Source: Berberis thunbergii (Eukaryota > Streptophyta > Magnoliopsida > Ranunculales > Berberidaceae). Taken from it: 64,000 nt of DNA. The stretch spans positions 124,001-188,000 of the forward strand of contig QNQO01000600.1 of NCBI GenBank assembly GCA_003290165.1, in the 5' to 3' direction. Every line of letters starts with the position of its first letter. Position 1 is the stretch's first letter. Both the position numbers and the translations under genes were made by a program. Below the pieces are notes generated by a model. That model was not told the origin of the DNA. It saw only the letters and a list, made by a program, of their open reading frames with translations, and made no database searches. This document shows positions 45,620 through 56,539 of this stretch, in pieces.

Positions 45620-46188
45620 TGATGAGACATGAAACAGTCATCCGATCACAACCGTACATGCGGTACAGTCGTACAGGTCAACCGTAATACGAAAAGGCCT
45701 CAGTGCGGTCTTAAATGGGTCTAAGCATGGTCTAGCCTAGGCTCCGCCTAATCATTATTCAGCATGTAAGTCAGGCATCCAAGCTCAGATTACTCAAGTC
45801 CAAGGTGGTTCAAATCTCGAAGTTTGGCCCAGGACAATAAGGCCCCAACACAAACATATGAGATGTCACAGACCCAAGGTCCATTTTCACAGCTCTTGAC
45901 CCAATCAAGAATTGGGTATCAAACATAGCTAAATGTCGAAGGGAATTCAGTCATGGACGGGTAAGATCGTGAGCGAGATCTCTTCTCTCCATTATGTCCT
46001 CGATGATAGAGTCAATGATAGAGTGAAATACTCGCTATATAAGGTGAACAAAAGAATGAGACAGCTACGCACTTGCAACCCCAACTTTAAGAGTTTATAT
46101 CCATCCTTGCTCAATCATCTGATTTTACCATCGGAATGCCTTCAGTCACCATAACAGTGATCCTTGGTTCACTGTTGTTCATTTTGCA
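45620..46188 (+). repeat. 3' LTR of the Gypsy fragment (tentative)
   Basis: TGATGAGACATG follows the purine-rich AACTAGAGGGAGTAAT. GCTATATAAGG at 46034 is a good TATA box. The end is set at the CA near 46188, but no second LTR is available to confirm it. Confidence 0.5.
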
Positions 46189-46348
46189 AGTAAAAAATCG
46201 ATAGCGATGAATTTGGACACATCCACTATGATAGTCAATCAACGTGAAGGGTTTCAATTTTTCAAATAAATTACTTGAATATTGCATTGATTGTGTATGA
46301 AAATTAGCATCGGCTCTATAAGACCTTATGGATGGAACTAATCATGTC

Positions 46349-46353
46349 CATTA
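46349..46353. repeat. 5 bp target-site duplication CATTA (left)
   Basis: Repeated at 52454-52458 on the far side of the Copia element. Confidence 0.9.
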
Positions 46354-47063
46354 TGTTGAAATACATAAAATAGAGCATACCTGGGCATGGATTTCAGCCT
46401 GTCGATAGTTGATTTGTTTGAATCGACATAGAAATTGTTGGAATCTGCTCGATTGTTGACTAGAAGTGGTTGAATCCACTGGTTTGGGCTAGATTGTTGA
46501 TGGAAACCTGCTGGAAGATAAGGGAACGAAGGAGAAGGCAGTGGAAGGTGATAGAACCCTCCGTCACCGCCTCTCTCCACTGCCTTAGGTGGCTAGAAAA
46601 AGATATTTCCTCTCTTCATCGTGATCATCATTCCCTTGTGAGCCTTGAGAGCTTTGGGAGAGTTGTGAGAAGTTAGGGTTTTTCAACCCATCCTCTGTTT
46701 GTATATGAAAGAGAAGATAGATAGGTGAGGAGAAAGAAAAAAATATATTTTTATTTCTTTTCTTTGTGAAGGATATACTCACCCTGTGTATTCTGTGGTG
46801 TCGCTTAGACACGTGTATATTGAACGTCCTTGATGTTGTGTATCTCTCTTCATTTGTATTCTTCGATCTCATTAGTGAAGCTATTCTGTTTGCCCGTAGA
46901 TATAGACAAACTTGTCGAACTACGTTAAATTGCTTTGTGCGGTACGTGTTTTATTTTATTTTTATTTATTTTACATTGCCTTGTTTATAATTTTGATTTA
47001 TTACTTTCTATTGCAACTATCAATTGTGTTTCGCAATCTGTAACGCTTTTGTGAGACGCAACA
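46354..47063 (+). repeat. 5' LTR (710 bp)
   Basis: Starts TGTTGAAATACATAAAATAG and ends GACGCAACA. It differs from the 3' LTR by point changes and ~90 bp of extra sequence between about 46385 and 46480. Confidence 0.9.
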
Positions 47064-47124
47064 AATTGGTATCAGAGCCGAAGGTATTTCCTTTGTTCGT
47101 TTGTGTGTGAATTGATAGTTTTGT

Positions 47125-48173
47125 ATGAAAGTATTGAAGAACATAACAGAGACGTCAAGTTCAAGTTTGAAAATGATTACCGTTACAGAAGGTATGTTTG
47201 ATGTTGAAAAGTTCAATGAAAAGAACAACTTCGGCATGTGGCAATGTGAAGTATTGGATGTACTGGCACAACAGAATTTGGAGAATGCTTTGGGAAATAA
47301 GTTGGATGCCATGGGAGAAGAAGATTAGAACAAGTTGAATCGGCAAGCGTGTGGGTCTATCCGACTGTGTTTAGCGAAGAAACAAAAATATTTCGTCATT
47401 GAGGAAACTTCTGCTAAAGTATTATAGAAAAAGTTTGAAGACAAGTACATGACGAAGAGTCATCATCATCATCAAAGTACATGACGAAGAGTATTCAAAA
47501 TAAATTCTTCCTCATGAAGTAGCTTTTTCAGATGAATATGAGACAAGGTATTACTTTGTTTGAGTATCTGGATGAATTCAATAGGCTAATTGCCGACCTA
47601 TTGAATTTAGAAGAAATTTTTTCATAGAATTATAAGGCTTTGTGCCTTTTGAATTCCCTTTCAGAAGAATATGAGCATCTCATTACAACTTTGTTAACAA
47701 GAAAATAATCAATAAATTATGATGAGATTGCTACAACGTTGCTCAATTATGAGTACTGGAAGATGGACCTCAAAGTCCATAGGGATGCAACGTCTGAAGC
47801 ATTGACTGGAAGGGGAACAGTAAAAAGTATAAAATTTTGTGGTAAAATAGATAAATCTCGGTCCAAATCGATAAGTGGGTCAAAGGCTCCAGCGATAAAT
47901 GAATGCGCTTACTGTCATCAGAAAGGACATTGGGTAAAAGATTGTCTGAAAATCAAAGTCAAAGATAAAGGGAAGAAAATCATCAGTGTGAATGTTGTCG
48001 AGCGTAGTGATGAAGATTATGATGAGTATTCCTCATCTATATCAGTGTTGATGTGTTCTACTGACGAGTGGATTGTCGATTCGGGTTGCACTTATCATAT
48101 GTATCCCCATAGGAACTGGTTTTCTAGTTTTAGAAAGCTAGATGGTGGAGTTGTTCTGATGGGTAATAATTAG
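47125..48173 (+). pseudogene. Copia gag, zinc knuckle and protease
   Basis: Gag starts near 47125-47170 with FDVEKFNEKNNFGMWQCEVL, then KLNRQACGSIRLCLAKK. Stops at 47326, 47425 and elsewhere break it, and a ~26 bp block (GTACATGACGAAGAGT with CATCATCATC) is locally duplicated at 47443-47490. The zinc knuckle CAYCHQKGHWVKDC is near 47904, and the protease motif WIVDSGCTYHMYPH is near 48067. The Thr-Tyr in place of Ser-His after SGC/A is a mild divergence. Confidence 0.85.
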
Positions 48174-48212
48174 ACATGCAAAACAGAAGGGATAGGTACA
48201 ATCCGGCTAAAG

Positions 48213-48750
48213 ATGTTTGAAGGTATAGTTTGGGATTTGAAAGAAGTAAGGTATGTTCCTGTTTTGAAAAAGAATCTCATCTCAGTGAGTTCCTTGGATA
48301 CCAAAGGTTACAAGATAACCGTGTCAGATGGTGTTCTCAAGGTTGTGTCTGGTGTAATAGTGGTGATGAAGGCAATCAAAAAGGTAATTTATATTTCTTG
48401 ACCGGGAATACAATTACTGGTGAAGTTGCAATTACTGAGACTGCAAGTACTTCTTGTGATACGATCAGATTGTGGTACATACGTTTAGGGCATGTTGGTA
48501 TGAAGAGTATGCAAAATTTTGTGAAACAAGGTTTGTTAAAAGGTGCTAAGACCTACAAGTTAGAATTTTGTGAACATTGTGTAATGGGCAAGAACAAAAT
48601 AGTCAAGTTTGGCACCGCTATCCACCGTGCTCGTGAGACTCTTGATTATGTTCACTCGGATGTCTGGGGATTTGCCAAGCAAGCATCACTGGGAGGTATG
48701 CACTATTTCGTCACTTTTGTAGAAGATTATTCAAGACGTGTGTGGGTGTA
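48213..48750 (+). pseudogene. Copia integrase, N-terminal part
   Basis: EVRYVPVLKKNLISVSSLD links protease to integrase. The zinc motif is LWYIRLGHVGMKSM with CEHCVMGKNK. The DDE core begins DYVHSDVWGFA and YFVTFVEDYSRRVWVYV, where the TRIM element interrupts it at 48750. Confidence 0.85.
48746..48750. repeat. 5 bp target-site duplication GTGTA (left)
   Basis: Repeated at 49305-49309 after the second TRIM LTR. Joining across it restores the integrase reading VWVYTMKHKDEV. Confidence 0.9.
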
Positions 48751-49304
48751 TGTGATACCCTTGTGTGGGCGAACCCGAGGGGGAGGGTGAGGGAGAAGTC
48801 CAAGAGCCCATGGACCCCAAGAGGGTTGACAAGCTACAAATGGGATATCATAGTCTCACATCGCCTGGGTCCGGGAGGGTGATGTACTATATATGTACGA
48901 GATTGGATCTACAAAGTACTGCGCGTTTTAAAGTCATGTGGACCTTGGGCCCAAAGCGAACAATATAGTACTCTGTGGATCGGGTCGTGACAGAATGGTA
49001 TCAGAGTCTGACCCAGCCAAAAGTGTGTCAACGAGGACGTTGAACTCCCAAATGACGATGGACTGTGATACCCTTGTGTGGGCGGATCAGAGGGGGAGGG
49101 TGAGGGAAAAGCCCAAGAGCCCTTGGATCCCAAGAGGGTTGACAAGCTACAAATGGGAGATCACAGTCCCACGTCGTCTGGGTGCAGGAAGGTGATGTAC
49201 TATATATATACGAGGTTGGATCTACAAAGTACTACGCATTTTAAAGCTGCGTGGGCTTTGGGCTCATAGCGGACAATGTAGTACTTTGTGGATCGGGTCG
49301 TGAC
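48751..49304 (+). mobile_element. TRIM (terminal-repeat retrotransposon in miniature), nested
   Basis: Two direct LTRs (48751-48992, 242 bp, and 49064-49304, 241 bp) both begin TGTGATACCCTTGTGTGGGC and end GGATCGGGTCGTGACA. They enclose only 71 bp, which start GAATGGTATCAGAGTCTGAC, a Met-tRNA primer-binding site. There is no coding capacity. GTGTA flanks both ends. TRIMs are mobilised by enzymes of other elements. The LTRs differ at a number of sites, so the insertion is not recent. Confidence 0.95.
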
Positions 49305-49309
49305 AGTGT

Positions 49310-49902
49310 ACACCATGAAGCATAAAGATGAGGTCTAGAATGTGTTCCTGAAGTGGAAAAAGATGATTGAAACTCAAACTGGCAGAAAGATCAGAAGGCT
49401 CTATTCAGATAATGGAGGTGAATACAAAGTTGATATGTTCTTGCAAGTATGTCAGGATGAGGGAATTGTCAGACACTTCACGGTTAGAGAAACTCCACGA
49501 CATAATGGGGTGGCAAATCGCATGAACCGTACATTGCTGAAGAAGGTTTGTTGTATGTTGTCCAATGCTAGATTGGGCATAGCGTTTTGAGCTGAGGCTG
49601 TGAAATATGTCTACCATCTCATCAACAGGTTGCCTGTGGCTGCGATTGATGGAAAAAATCATATGGAACTATGGTCTGGAAATCCTGTTACTGACTATGA
49701 TAGATTACATATCTTTGATTGTCCTGCTTACTTTCAGGTTCAAGAAAGTAAGATAGATCCCCGAGCCAAGAAAGTTTTTTTCTTGGATTTCGTGGATGGT
49801 GTAAAAGGCTATAAGTTGTGGGTTCCGGAATTCAGGAAGACTGTTATTAGCAGAGATGTGACTTTTGATGAGGTTTCTTTGCTGAAGCCAAAAAACTCTT
49901 AG
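49310..49902 (+). pseudogene. Copia integrase, C-terminal part
   Basis: Resumes after the TRIM with KKMIETQTGRKIRRLYSDNG, then TPRHNGVANRMNRTLL. The catalytic Glu position of the usual NGVAERMNRT is Asn here (GVANRM). The capping part FDCPAYFQVQESKIDPRAKK and FRKTVISRDVTFDE is present. Stops at 49338 and 49588. Confidence 0.85.
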
Positions 49903-49905
49903 CAG

Positions 49906-51720
49906 GTGGAGAGTTCGACCATAGAAAATTCGCAACAGGTGGAGATTGACGCTACTCTACATGTTCCAACTAGTCATGTATCAACAGATGTAGTACCTAC
50001 TGATTTCACACTAGGTGTAGATGAAGACACAAATAGTGAGACTGCGGTAGATACAGTTGATGATGTTCTAGAGACTCCAATTCAGGAGTTAATTGCAACA
50101 AGTAGACCAAAGAGGAATGTAAAACGTCCTCAAAGGTTTAGTGACTGTGTCGCCTATGCACTTCCAGTAGTTGAGGATGAAGTGTCTTTTACCTATAAAG
50201 AAGCAATTCAAAGTACCGACTATGAACAATGGAAGAAGACTATGAATGAAAAGATGCAATCTCTTCATAAAATGAAACATGAGAATTGTGTAGCTTACCA
50301 AAATGTAAGAAAGATATTGGGCACAAATGGGTGTACACAAAGAAAGAAGGATCTCATAGTAATGGTGTGCGCTTTAAGGCAAGGTTAGTTGTGAAAGGTT
50401 ATGCTCAGAAGGAAGGTATAGACTACAATGAAGTCTTTTCTCCAGTTGTGAAACATTCTTCCATTTAAATTTTGCTAGCCTTGGTTGCACAATTTGATCT
50501 TGAGTTAGTTCAATTAGATGTAAAAACTGTGTTTTTACATGGTGAATTAAAATAGGAGATCTATATGACTCAGCCAAGTGGGTTATAAGCTTGCAGAGAA
50601 TAAATATTGTGTGTGTAAACTGAACAAGTCCTAGTACAGGTTGAAGCAGTCTCCAGGATAGTGGTACTCGGTTTGATCAGTTTATCCTAGGGCAGAAGTA
50701 CACTCGAAGCCATTATGATCGTTGTGTCTACTTTCGAAAGTTTCGTGATGGTTCCTTTATATATTTTCTCTTATATGTAGATGATATGCTTATAGCCTCC
50801 AAGAACAAGTATGAGATTGATAAATTGAAATGTCAGATGAGAACTCTGTTTGAGATGAAAGATCTTGGTGAAGCTAAGAAGATCCTTGGCATGAAAATTC
50901 AAAGAGACAAGGTGAAGGGAACTATGAGCTTTTCACAACAAGCATATTTGAATAAGGTGTTACTACGATTTGGGATGAACGACAACACAAAATCGGTTAG
51001 TACACCTCTTGCCCCTCACTTTAAGCTTTCAGTTTCTATGTCTCCTAGCACTGATAAGGAACGGGAGTACATGGCTCAAGTGCCATATGCAAATGCAGTG
51101 GGAAGCGTAATGTATGCAATGGTGTGTATGAGGCTCGACATTTTACAAGCAATTAGTTTGGTAAGTCGGTACATGCATGATCCAGGCAAAGGACACTGGC
51201 AAGCTGTGAAATGGATTCTACGGTACATCCTGGGTACTAGATGTTGGTTTACTCTTTGAGAAAGATGTGAGTAGTGGTCAGCATTGTGTTGGTTATGTGG
51301 ATTCAGATTATGCAAGAGATCTGGATAAGCGACGATCAACTACTGGTTATGTCTTTACTCTTGCTAAAGGACCAGTAAGTTGAAGATCTACGTTACAGTC
51401 TACAATTGCATTGTCTGCAACTAAAGTCGAGTATATGGCAGTTACAGAAGCCGTTAAGGAAGCAATTTGGCTTCAAGGGTTGTTTGATAACTTGGGTGTA
51501 ATACAAGACTATCTAGATATCTTTTGTGATAGTATCAGTGTCATTTATTTGGCGAAGAATCAAGTTCATCATGCACGTACGAAGCACATTGATGTTCGTT
51601 TTCACTTTGTGTGAGAAATCATTGAAGAATGCGACATCTTACTGAAGAAGATTGACACCAAAGAGAATCTTGCAAATATGTTGACAAAGATAGTTTTTGG
51701 GGTCAAGTTCCAACACTGTT
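49906..51720 (+). pseudogene. Copia reverse transcriptase and RNase H
   Basis: Linker 49906-50150, then RT pieces: [20 protein letters not shown] and [20 protein letters not shown] near 50310-50440, QLDVKTVFLHGELK near 50510, LLYVDDMLIASKNKYEIDKL near 50770 and DLGEAKKILGMKIQRDK near 50862. RNase H pieces: [19 protein letters not shown] near 51303, TKVEYMAVTEAVKEAIWLQ near 51420 and RTKHIDVRFHFV near 51580. Several stops interrupt the frame. Confidence 0.85.
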
Positions 51721-51834
51721 TGGATTGATCAATATCCTTCGTGTATGTTGAACCCTTTGGGGTGTAAAGGGCAAAGACGAATAATGCTTATGTAATCGGC
51801 TCATATTTGTGAAATCTTCACTGAGATGGAGAAT

Positions 51835-52453
51835 TGTTGAAATACAAAGGACAAAGCATACCGGCTGAATCCGCTGGTTGTGGGCTGGATTGTTGCTTAA
51901 AACTTGCTGGAAGATAAGGGAACGAAGGAGAAGGCGATGAAAGGTGATGGAACCCTCCATCACCGCCTCTCTCCACCGCCTTAAGTGGCTATAAAAAGAG
52001 GTTTCCCCATCTTCATCATGATCATCCTTCCCTTGTGAGCCTTGAGAACTTTGTGAGAAGTTAGGGTTTTTCAACCCATCATCTGTTTGTATATGAAGGA
52101 GAAGAGAGATAGGTGAGGAGAGAGAAAAAGAAAGAGAGAACTTTATTTCTGTTCTTTGTGAAGGACATGTTTCCTGCGTATTTTGTGGTGTTGCTTAGAC
52201 ACGTGTGTGTTGAACGTCGTTAACGTTGTGTATCTCTCTCCATTTATATTCTTCGATGTCATTAGTGAATGTATTCTCTTTGCCCATAGACGTAGGCAAA
52301 TTTATCGAACCACATTAAATTGTTTTGTGCGGTACGTGTTTTATTTTATTTTCATTTATTTTACATTGCCTTGTTTATAATTTGAATTTATTACTTTCTA
52401 TTGCAACTATCAATTGTGTTTCACAATCTGTTCCACTTTCACGAGGCGCAACA
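51835..52453 (+). repeat. 3' LTR (619 bp)
   Basis: Starts TGTTGAAATACAAAGGACAA and ends GAGGCGCAACA, then CATTA. Confidence 0.9.
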
Positions 52454-52850
52454 CATTAGTCTCTACCACTACTGATAGTGCGTCAAAATGTGTGGCGTGA
52501 ATAGAAAGTGATATCACACGTCCATGCACCATCAAATACAATTCAGGTTGAAAGAATCTGGGTGGTCAACCATATCACTTCTAACTTAAGTAGCAAAAGA
52601 AGATTAATCCCCGACACTAAACTGAGTAATGTTTTTGGACGATTGCTGCTAAAAATTAGAGTGAAGAATTTGATGAAAATCGGTCGTGTGTTTGTAATAA
52701 GGGTTTTAGTTTTAATTATTTTTTGGGTAGGTTTCTTTTTTGTTGTTTTTTTACTTTGAGATTTCATTTTGTTTATTATAGTTAAAATAAATACATTTGA
52801 GATGTTTGGAATATTTTTTTGACAATGGTAATGCTATTTATATAAGCCAA

Positions 52851-52966
52851 AATTCTTCCTAGCCTGGGAAAATCAGCGAGGTTGCTGCCTGAAGGGGGGG
52901 AGGGCAAAAGTGTATTTTTGTCCCTCAAGGCAGCAAACCAGGCAGGGGAACCCAGGCCTGTAGAAT
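52851..52966. mobile_element. Short TIR/hairpin element
   Basis: AATTCTTCCTAGCCTGGG...GTTGCTGCCTGAAGGGG pairs with CCCTCAAGGCAGCAAACC...CCCAGGCCTGTAGAATT. ATTTATATAAG occurs on both sides (52835-52845 and 52971-52981) and may be a long target-site duplication. Non-coding. Confidence 0.6.
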
Positions 52967-52981
52967 TACTCATTTATATAA

Positions 52982-54027
52982 GATATGTATCAAATTGTTA
53001 ATTTTCTTAATACTTATTTTGCTAATTTAAGTGTTATTAGAAATGAATATTTCTTGATATTATTGTCCGAGTTTTTCCGAAAAAACTCTCAGAATAATTG
53101 GTTGACTCGGTATTTGGTCCTTGCTAATGAGTTCCGAGTTACTTACCCAGTTTCTAACTACATAATGGTAAAATCAAATAGATATCAAGCAGTCACGATT
53201 GATGAACAGGTAAAACGGAGATGGAGCAGATTATAAAGATGAAGCTTCCCCGAGAGGGTAGCTGGCAATGAACCTTTCCATGTGCAATAATAAATTGCTT
53301 CAAATTGAAGTTCAACTTGTGGTGCAGTGCGTACCACGCAAGTACACAGGGGCGTGCTACGCACTTTATTGGTCTTAAAATGCACCCGTGTGGCCTCCAT
53401 CTCAGGCAATATGGATGAGTTGGAGGTTTGTTGCACCTGAATAAAGCAGCACAGCATACAATAAGATCGCTAGAGAGACAGAAAGAGAGTACCAAAACTG
53501 AGCATGATGACCCCAATGAACATTGCTTACTAAACCGGTATCATATAACACGATTACAAAGGAGGTTGGTCTCTTACTCAAAAGGAAAGAAAAAAATATA
53601 CGATGCATTTAATCCAATGAGATGTTGGCAGCAGAAAGTGTTCTACAGACAATTAAAACCCACCCTCAACTACCTGCCTAACCAAAAATTACAGTTTGCA
53701 ACAGAACAAAAATTTCAGAGGAGCAGAGAACTTGAACCATTTAGAGACTCACTCTTCATGGTTTCCCCACTTTGATCATCAATCAGCAATGACCAATAGA
53801 TCATCCCACAATGACATGACAGATTGACCCAACCTAAGCACCCATCTTCCTTCCAATACCCTTTCTAGCTTATATGATACTATATAGTATATTTTTATGG
53901 TTTGTCACTTACTATATTGTTTTCCTTCATTATTTAGGATATTTAGACTTTAATTTTGTGGAAGAATATACAGCCCAACTTACCCAATAATCTTCTAGCA
54001 AACAAGTTAGCTACTTCGTCCCTGTAC
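52982..54027. other. CCCH gene 3' flank
   Basis: About 1 kb with no recognised gene. The part next to 54028 is probably the 3' UTR of the CCCH gene on the minus strand. Confidence 0.4.
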
Positions 54028-55454
54028 TCAAACACCTGCAGAACGCATGAACCTCTCCTCCTCAGTGAGGGCATGGCGGAAGTGGCAGCGGTGGCCATAC
54101 GGACAGTTACCTCCAGACAGCATCATGCGACAGATCTCAGTCTTGTAGCGCGGGTGACGAATGATGGGACGAAGCTCAGCAACACCATGCGCGTATTGGC
54201 ATTGGTCTCCATACGGACAGTCTCCAGTCTCCTGCCACTTGTTGCACAGCTCCGTCTTCATCATCCCTTGATTGTATACATCCATCTCCAGTGGTCCTTC
54301 CTCCTCTTTGTTCCCCACAACACCAGCAGGCACACACACTCTCGGCTGTTTCCATCTCATACATCAGACAGAAACCAATGCCAAAATCAGTTGCATTGCC
54401 TCATGTAGCAGTCACAGACTCACAGTTAATAAGTACTGAAGCATCACAAGATAATCACGGAAAACACATTGATAAAAAAAACCAACTGATTTGGCATTAC
54501 ATCACAGTTGGTAATAAGTATACATAATAAGTAATTCACCAACTTAACAGGGATAATTATGTCATTTTAATCAGTGAAAAAGATCAAATCACCAACTACA
54601 ATCATCCGCTTAGCTAGATTCTTAGGCCCAAATTTATCCAATAATTAATAAAACAGAGATAATAACTTAACTGAAAATCACAAATAATTAATCAAAATTC
54701 ACACTTAGGTAAAAAGAAATTGAAATGTAGAGCAATAGAAGGATTGGAGAGGAGAGGTTACCAATGGAGCGTGGTTGGTGAGGTTCGCGCCACTGGTGGG
54801 CCCACCTGGAGGTTGATTCATCTTCAAGTAACCACTCGAACGAATCGAGATGCTCTTCGGTAACGCGACTCGTTCCGTACTCTTCTTCTCGAACCGATCG
54901 TTTCCATGAACAGTTACTGGACACATCACCGGAACCTCGTGACGCGCTACACTTCGATTCGCGTTCCATCCGTTCTCTCCGACGCAGAGATTACGGAAAT
55001 CGTCGATCATCGACAGAGCCGGCAAGCGAGATGATGATGAAGGGAGGTGATGATAGCGTTGTGAAGTCTGAGTCAAGATTCGCAGACGCTCGGCGAGATC
55101 TGAGTTGGCCAAGCGAAGCTTCATGTTCTCTTGACGAAGAACCTCTGCTTCTCTCGTGGCGTCTTCGAGATGCGAGAGGCAGAGTCGGTAGCGGTCGACG
55201 AGTTCTTGGTACTCTAAGGTGAGACGAGCGAGGTAGAGACGTTTCTCGGTGGCGATGGCGTTGATTTCTTGGTTGCAAGACGATGGAGACGTAGTGAAGG
55301 AAGAAGAGGAGGCGAAGTCCAGTCCGCTTTTGCCGCTTCGTCGTTGCGGTGAGAAGGCGGAGTAGTGGATAGGCTGAGTGTGAAGCGGTGTTTTGTGACC
55401 TCCTCCGCTTCCGTAGGCGAATGGAGTGCTCTCTCCCTGCATCATCATCATCAT
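54028..55454 (-). CDS. Tandem CCCH zinc-finger protein, C3H14/C3H15 type
   Basis: Coding exons are 55454-54762 (231 codons) and 54345-54028 (105 codons plus TGA), joined by a 416 bp GT-AG intron in phase 0, giving 336 residues. The start is the first of five consecutive ATGs (55440-55454), just after a 5'-UTR intron acceptor. The N-terminal half has a coiled-coil-like stretch (residues ~65-130: [40 protein letters not shown]). A conserved [18 protein letters not shown] precedes the fingers. Exon 2 holds two Cys-x8-Cys-x5-Cys-x3-His fingers: [20 protein letters not shown] and [20 protein letters not shown], each preceded by a K-T-E lead-in. Family members bind AU-rich RNA or act in transcription (anther and wall development in Arabidopsis). 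All zinc ligands are present. Confidence 0.9.
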
Positions 55455-55465
55455 CTTCTTCTTCT

Positions 55466-55565
55466 CTGTGTCAAGAAACAGAGCGAAAGTAAGATCGTTA
55501 GCGAAACTCGCTGAGTGAGGAAATGTGAAGCATCGGGGGAGATTTGAAGAAAAAATTGAACTCAC
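55466..55565 (-). other. 5'-UTR intron of the CCCH gene
   Basis: On the minus strand CAG|GTGAG (donor at 55566/55565) and GACACAG|AGAAG (acceptor at 55466/55465) delimit a 100 bp intron just upstream of the ATG run. It is inferred from splice-site fit and the absence of a plausible longer start. Confidence 0.65.
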
Positions 55566-55665
55566 CTGAAGAATTGCAGAAGAGAAGCAGAGTTGTTGAA
55601 GAAGAGAAGAAAAGAAGAGAGAGTGTTTAGAGAATAGAGAGAGAGAATGAAGGAGAAGTGGAGAT

Positions 55666-55675
55666 GTATTTATAG
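55666..55675 (-). promoter_or_regulatory. TATA box of the CCCH gene
   Basis: CTATAAATAC on the minus strand, followed about 30 bp downstream by a CT-rich 5' UTR (CTCTCTCTATTCTC) typical of plant leaders. It lies ~210 bp upstream of the ATG, across the UTR intron. Confidence 0.75.
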
Positions 55676-55969
55676 AGAGAGAGGAGAGGAGAGACTTTAT
55701 GAAGAGGAAACATGTTGGGAATGGAGGGAACCGGACCGGATCTCCAACCTTTTATATTTTCGGCCAAGTTTCAATTTCGTTTCAACAGAAATTGAAGCGA
55801 AGCGGGTTTGTTTATTACAGCACATTCATTAGTTACAGTGGGATGACGTGGCAGGAATAATCCTAGCTGGCGTAACTAACTAGCGTGCTCTCTCTCTAGT
55901 TTGAAGAGAGATGATGAACGTGACCCTGTGCATGTTCATTGATGATGGAGGTGATGTTTCTATAAGGCG

Positions 55970-56160
55970 AAATTCTAAATGTCGAGGGAAAGAGCGAGGA
56001 AACCAGCGAGGTTTTTGAGGTGGCGGGGGGGTGAACCGTTCACCCCCCTCGAGATGTGTTCCGCACGCGCATCTCGAGGGGGGTGAACGGTTCACCCCCC
56101 CCCCCCCCGCCACCTCAAAAACCTCGCTGGTTTCCTCGCCCTTTCCCTCGACACATAGAA
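55970..56160. mobile_element. Hairpin (foldback) element, copy 7
   Basis: AAATTCTAAATGTCGAGGGA opens and TCCCTCGACACATAGAAAAG closes. The arms are ~85 bp and nearly perfect, with GGTGAACCGTTCACCCCCC and its inverse and a run of about 16 C at 56095-56108. It forms an inverted pair with copy 8. Confidence 0.9.
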
Positions 56161-56191
56161 AAGCTCTTCTATAAGTTGTATTATAATTTAT

Positions 56192-56382
56192 GAGCTTTTC
56201 TATGTGTCGAGGGAAAGGGCGAGGAAACCAGCGAGGTTTTTGAGGTGGCGGGGGGTGAACCGTTCACTCCCCCTCGAGATGCGCGCGCGGAATACATCTC
56301 GAGGGGGGTGAACGGTTCACCCCTCGCCACCTCAAAAACCTCGCTGGTTTCCTCGCTCTTTCCCTCGACATTTAGAATTTCG
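56192..56382. mobile_element. Hairpin (foldback) element, copy 8, inverted partner of copy 7
   Basis: Begins with GAGCTTTTCTATGTGTCGAG, the exact inverse of the right end of copy 7, and ends CTCGACATTTAGAATTTCGC, the exact inverse of the left end of copy 7. The spacer between the two hairpins is ~30 bp. Confidence 0.9.
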
Positions 56383-56421
56383 CATAATTTATATAGGCAA
56401 AGTCGTATTTGACACCACGCA

Positions 56422-56495
56422 ACGGCTCTCACACATCACCTCTCTCTCTCTCTCTCTCATTGATTACACATCACACTCACCTCTCTTTCTCTCAT
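56422..56495. repeat. Left arm of 1.8 kb inverted pair
   Basis: CTCTCACACATCACC, a CT run, CTCATTGATTACACATCACA and CTCACCTCTCT match in inverse 58125-58210. Confidence 0.7.
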
Positions 56496-56539
56496 TTCAT
56501 TTTCCTCTCTTTCTCTCATTTCATTTTGAGCTTTGCTAC

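Larger units (their letters stand above)
41511..46188 (+). mobile_element. 5'-truncated Ty3/Gypsy element with 3' tandem arrays and one LTR
   Basis: Starts in the RNase H domain, continues through integrase (to about 43180), then a ~1.1 kb tandem array, a second shorter array, spacer, a polypurine-like AACTAGAGGGAGTAAT and an LTR from 45620. The order RNase H, integrase, 3' tandem repeats, LTR suits plant Tat/Ogre-type or related Gypsy elements. No 5' half is present. Confidence 0.75.
46354..52453 (+). mobile_element. Structurally complete Ty1/Copia element with TSD CATTA
   Basis: 5' LTR 46354-47063, primer-binding site TGGTATCAGAGCC at 47067, gag-pol, polypurine-like GAGATGGAGAAT, and 3' LTR 51835-52453, flanked by CATTA on both sides. 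The 5' LTR is ~90 bp longer near its start than the 3' LTR. A TRIM element (48751-49304) is inserted in the integrase region. The reading frame is broken by several stops, so it is no longer autonomous. Confidence 0.95.

Noticed and set aside
54176..54364. Minus-strand open frame starting [13 protein letters not shown]
   Set aside because: It overlaps the CCCH exon in a different frame. The frame with both zinc fingers, entered from the CAG|CCG acceptor, is the real one.
55456..55565. Upstream N-terminal extension (MSSIFSSNLPRC...) of the CCCH protein
   Set aside because: The extension lies mostly in a sequence bounded by good GT and AG sites and looks like a 5'-UTR intron. The ATG run at 55440-55454 is the better start.
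55880..56432. Open frames across the paired hairpins
   Set aside because: Palindromic GC-rich DNA gives chance open frames on both strands.
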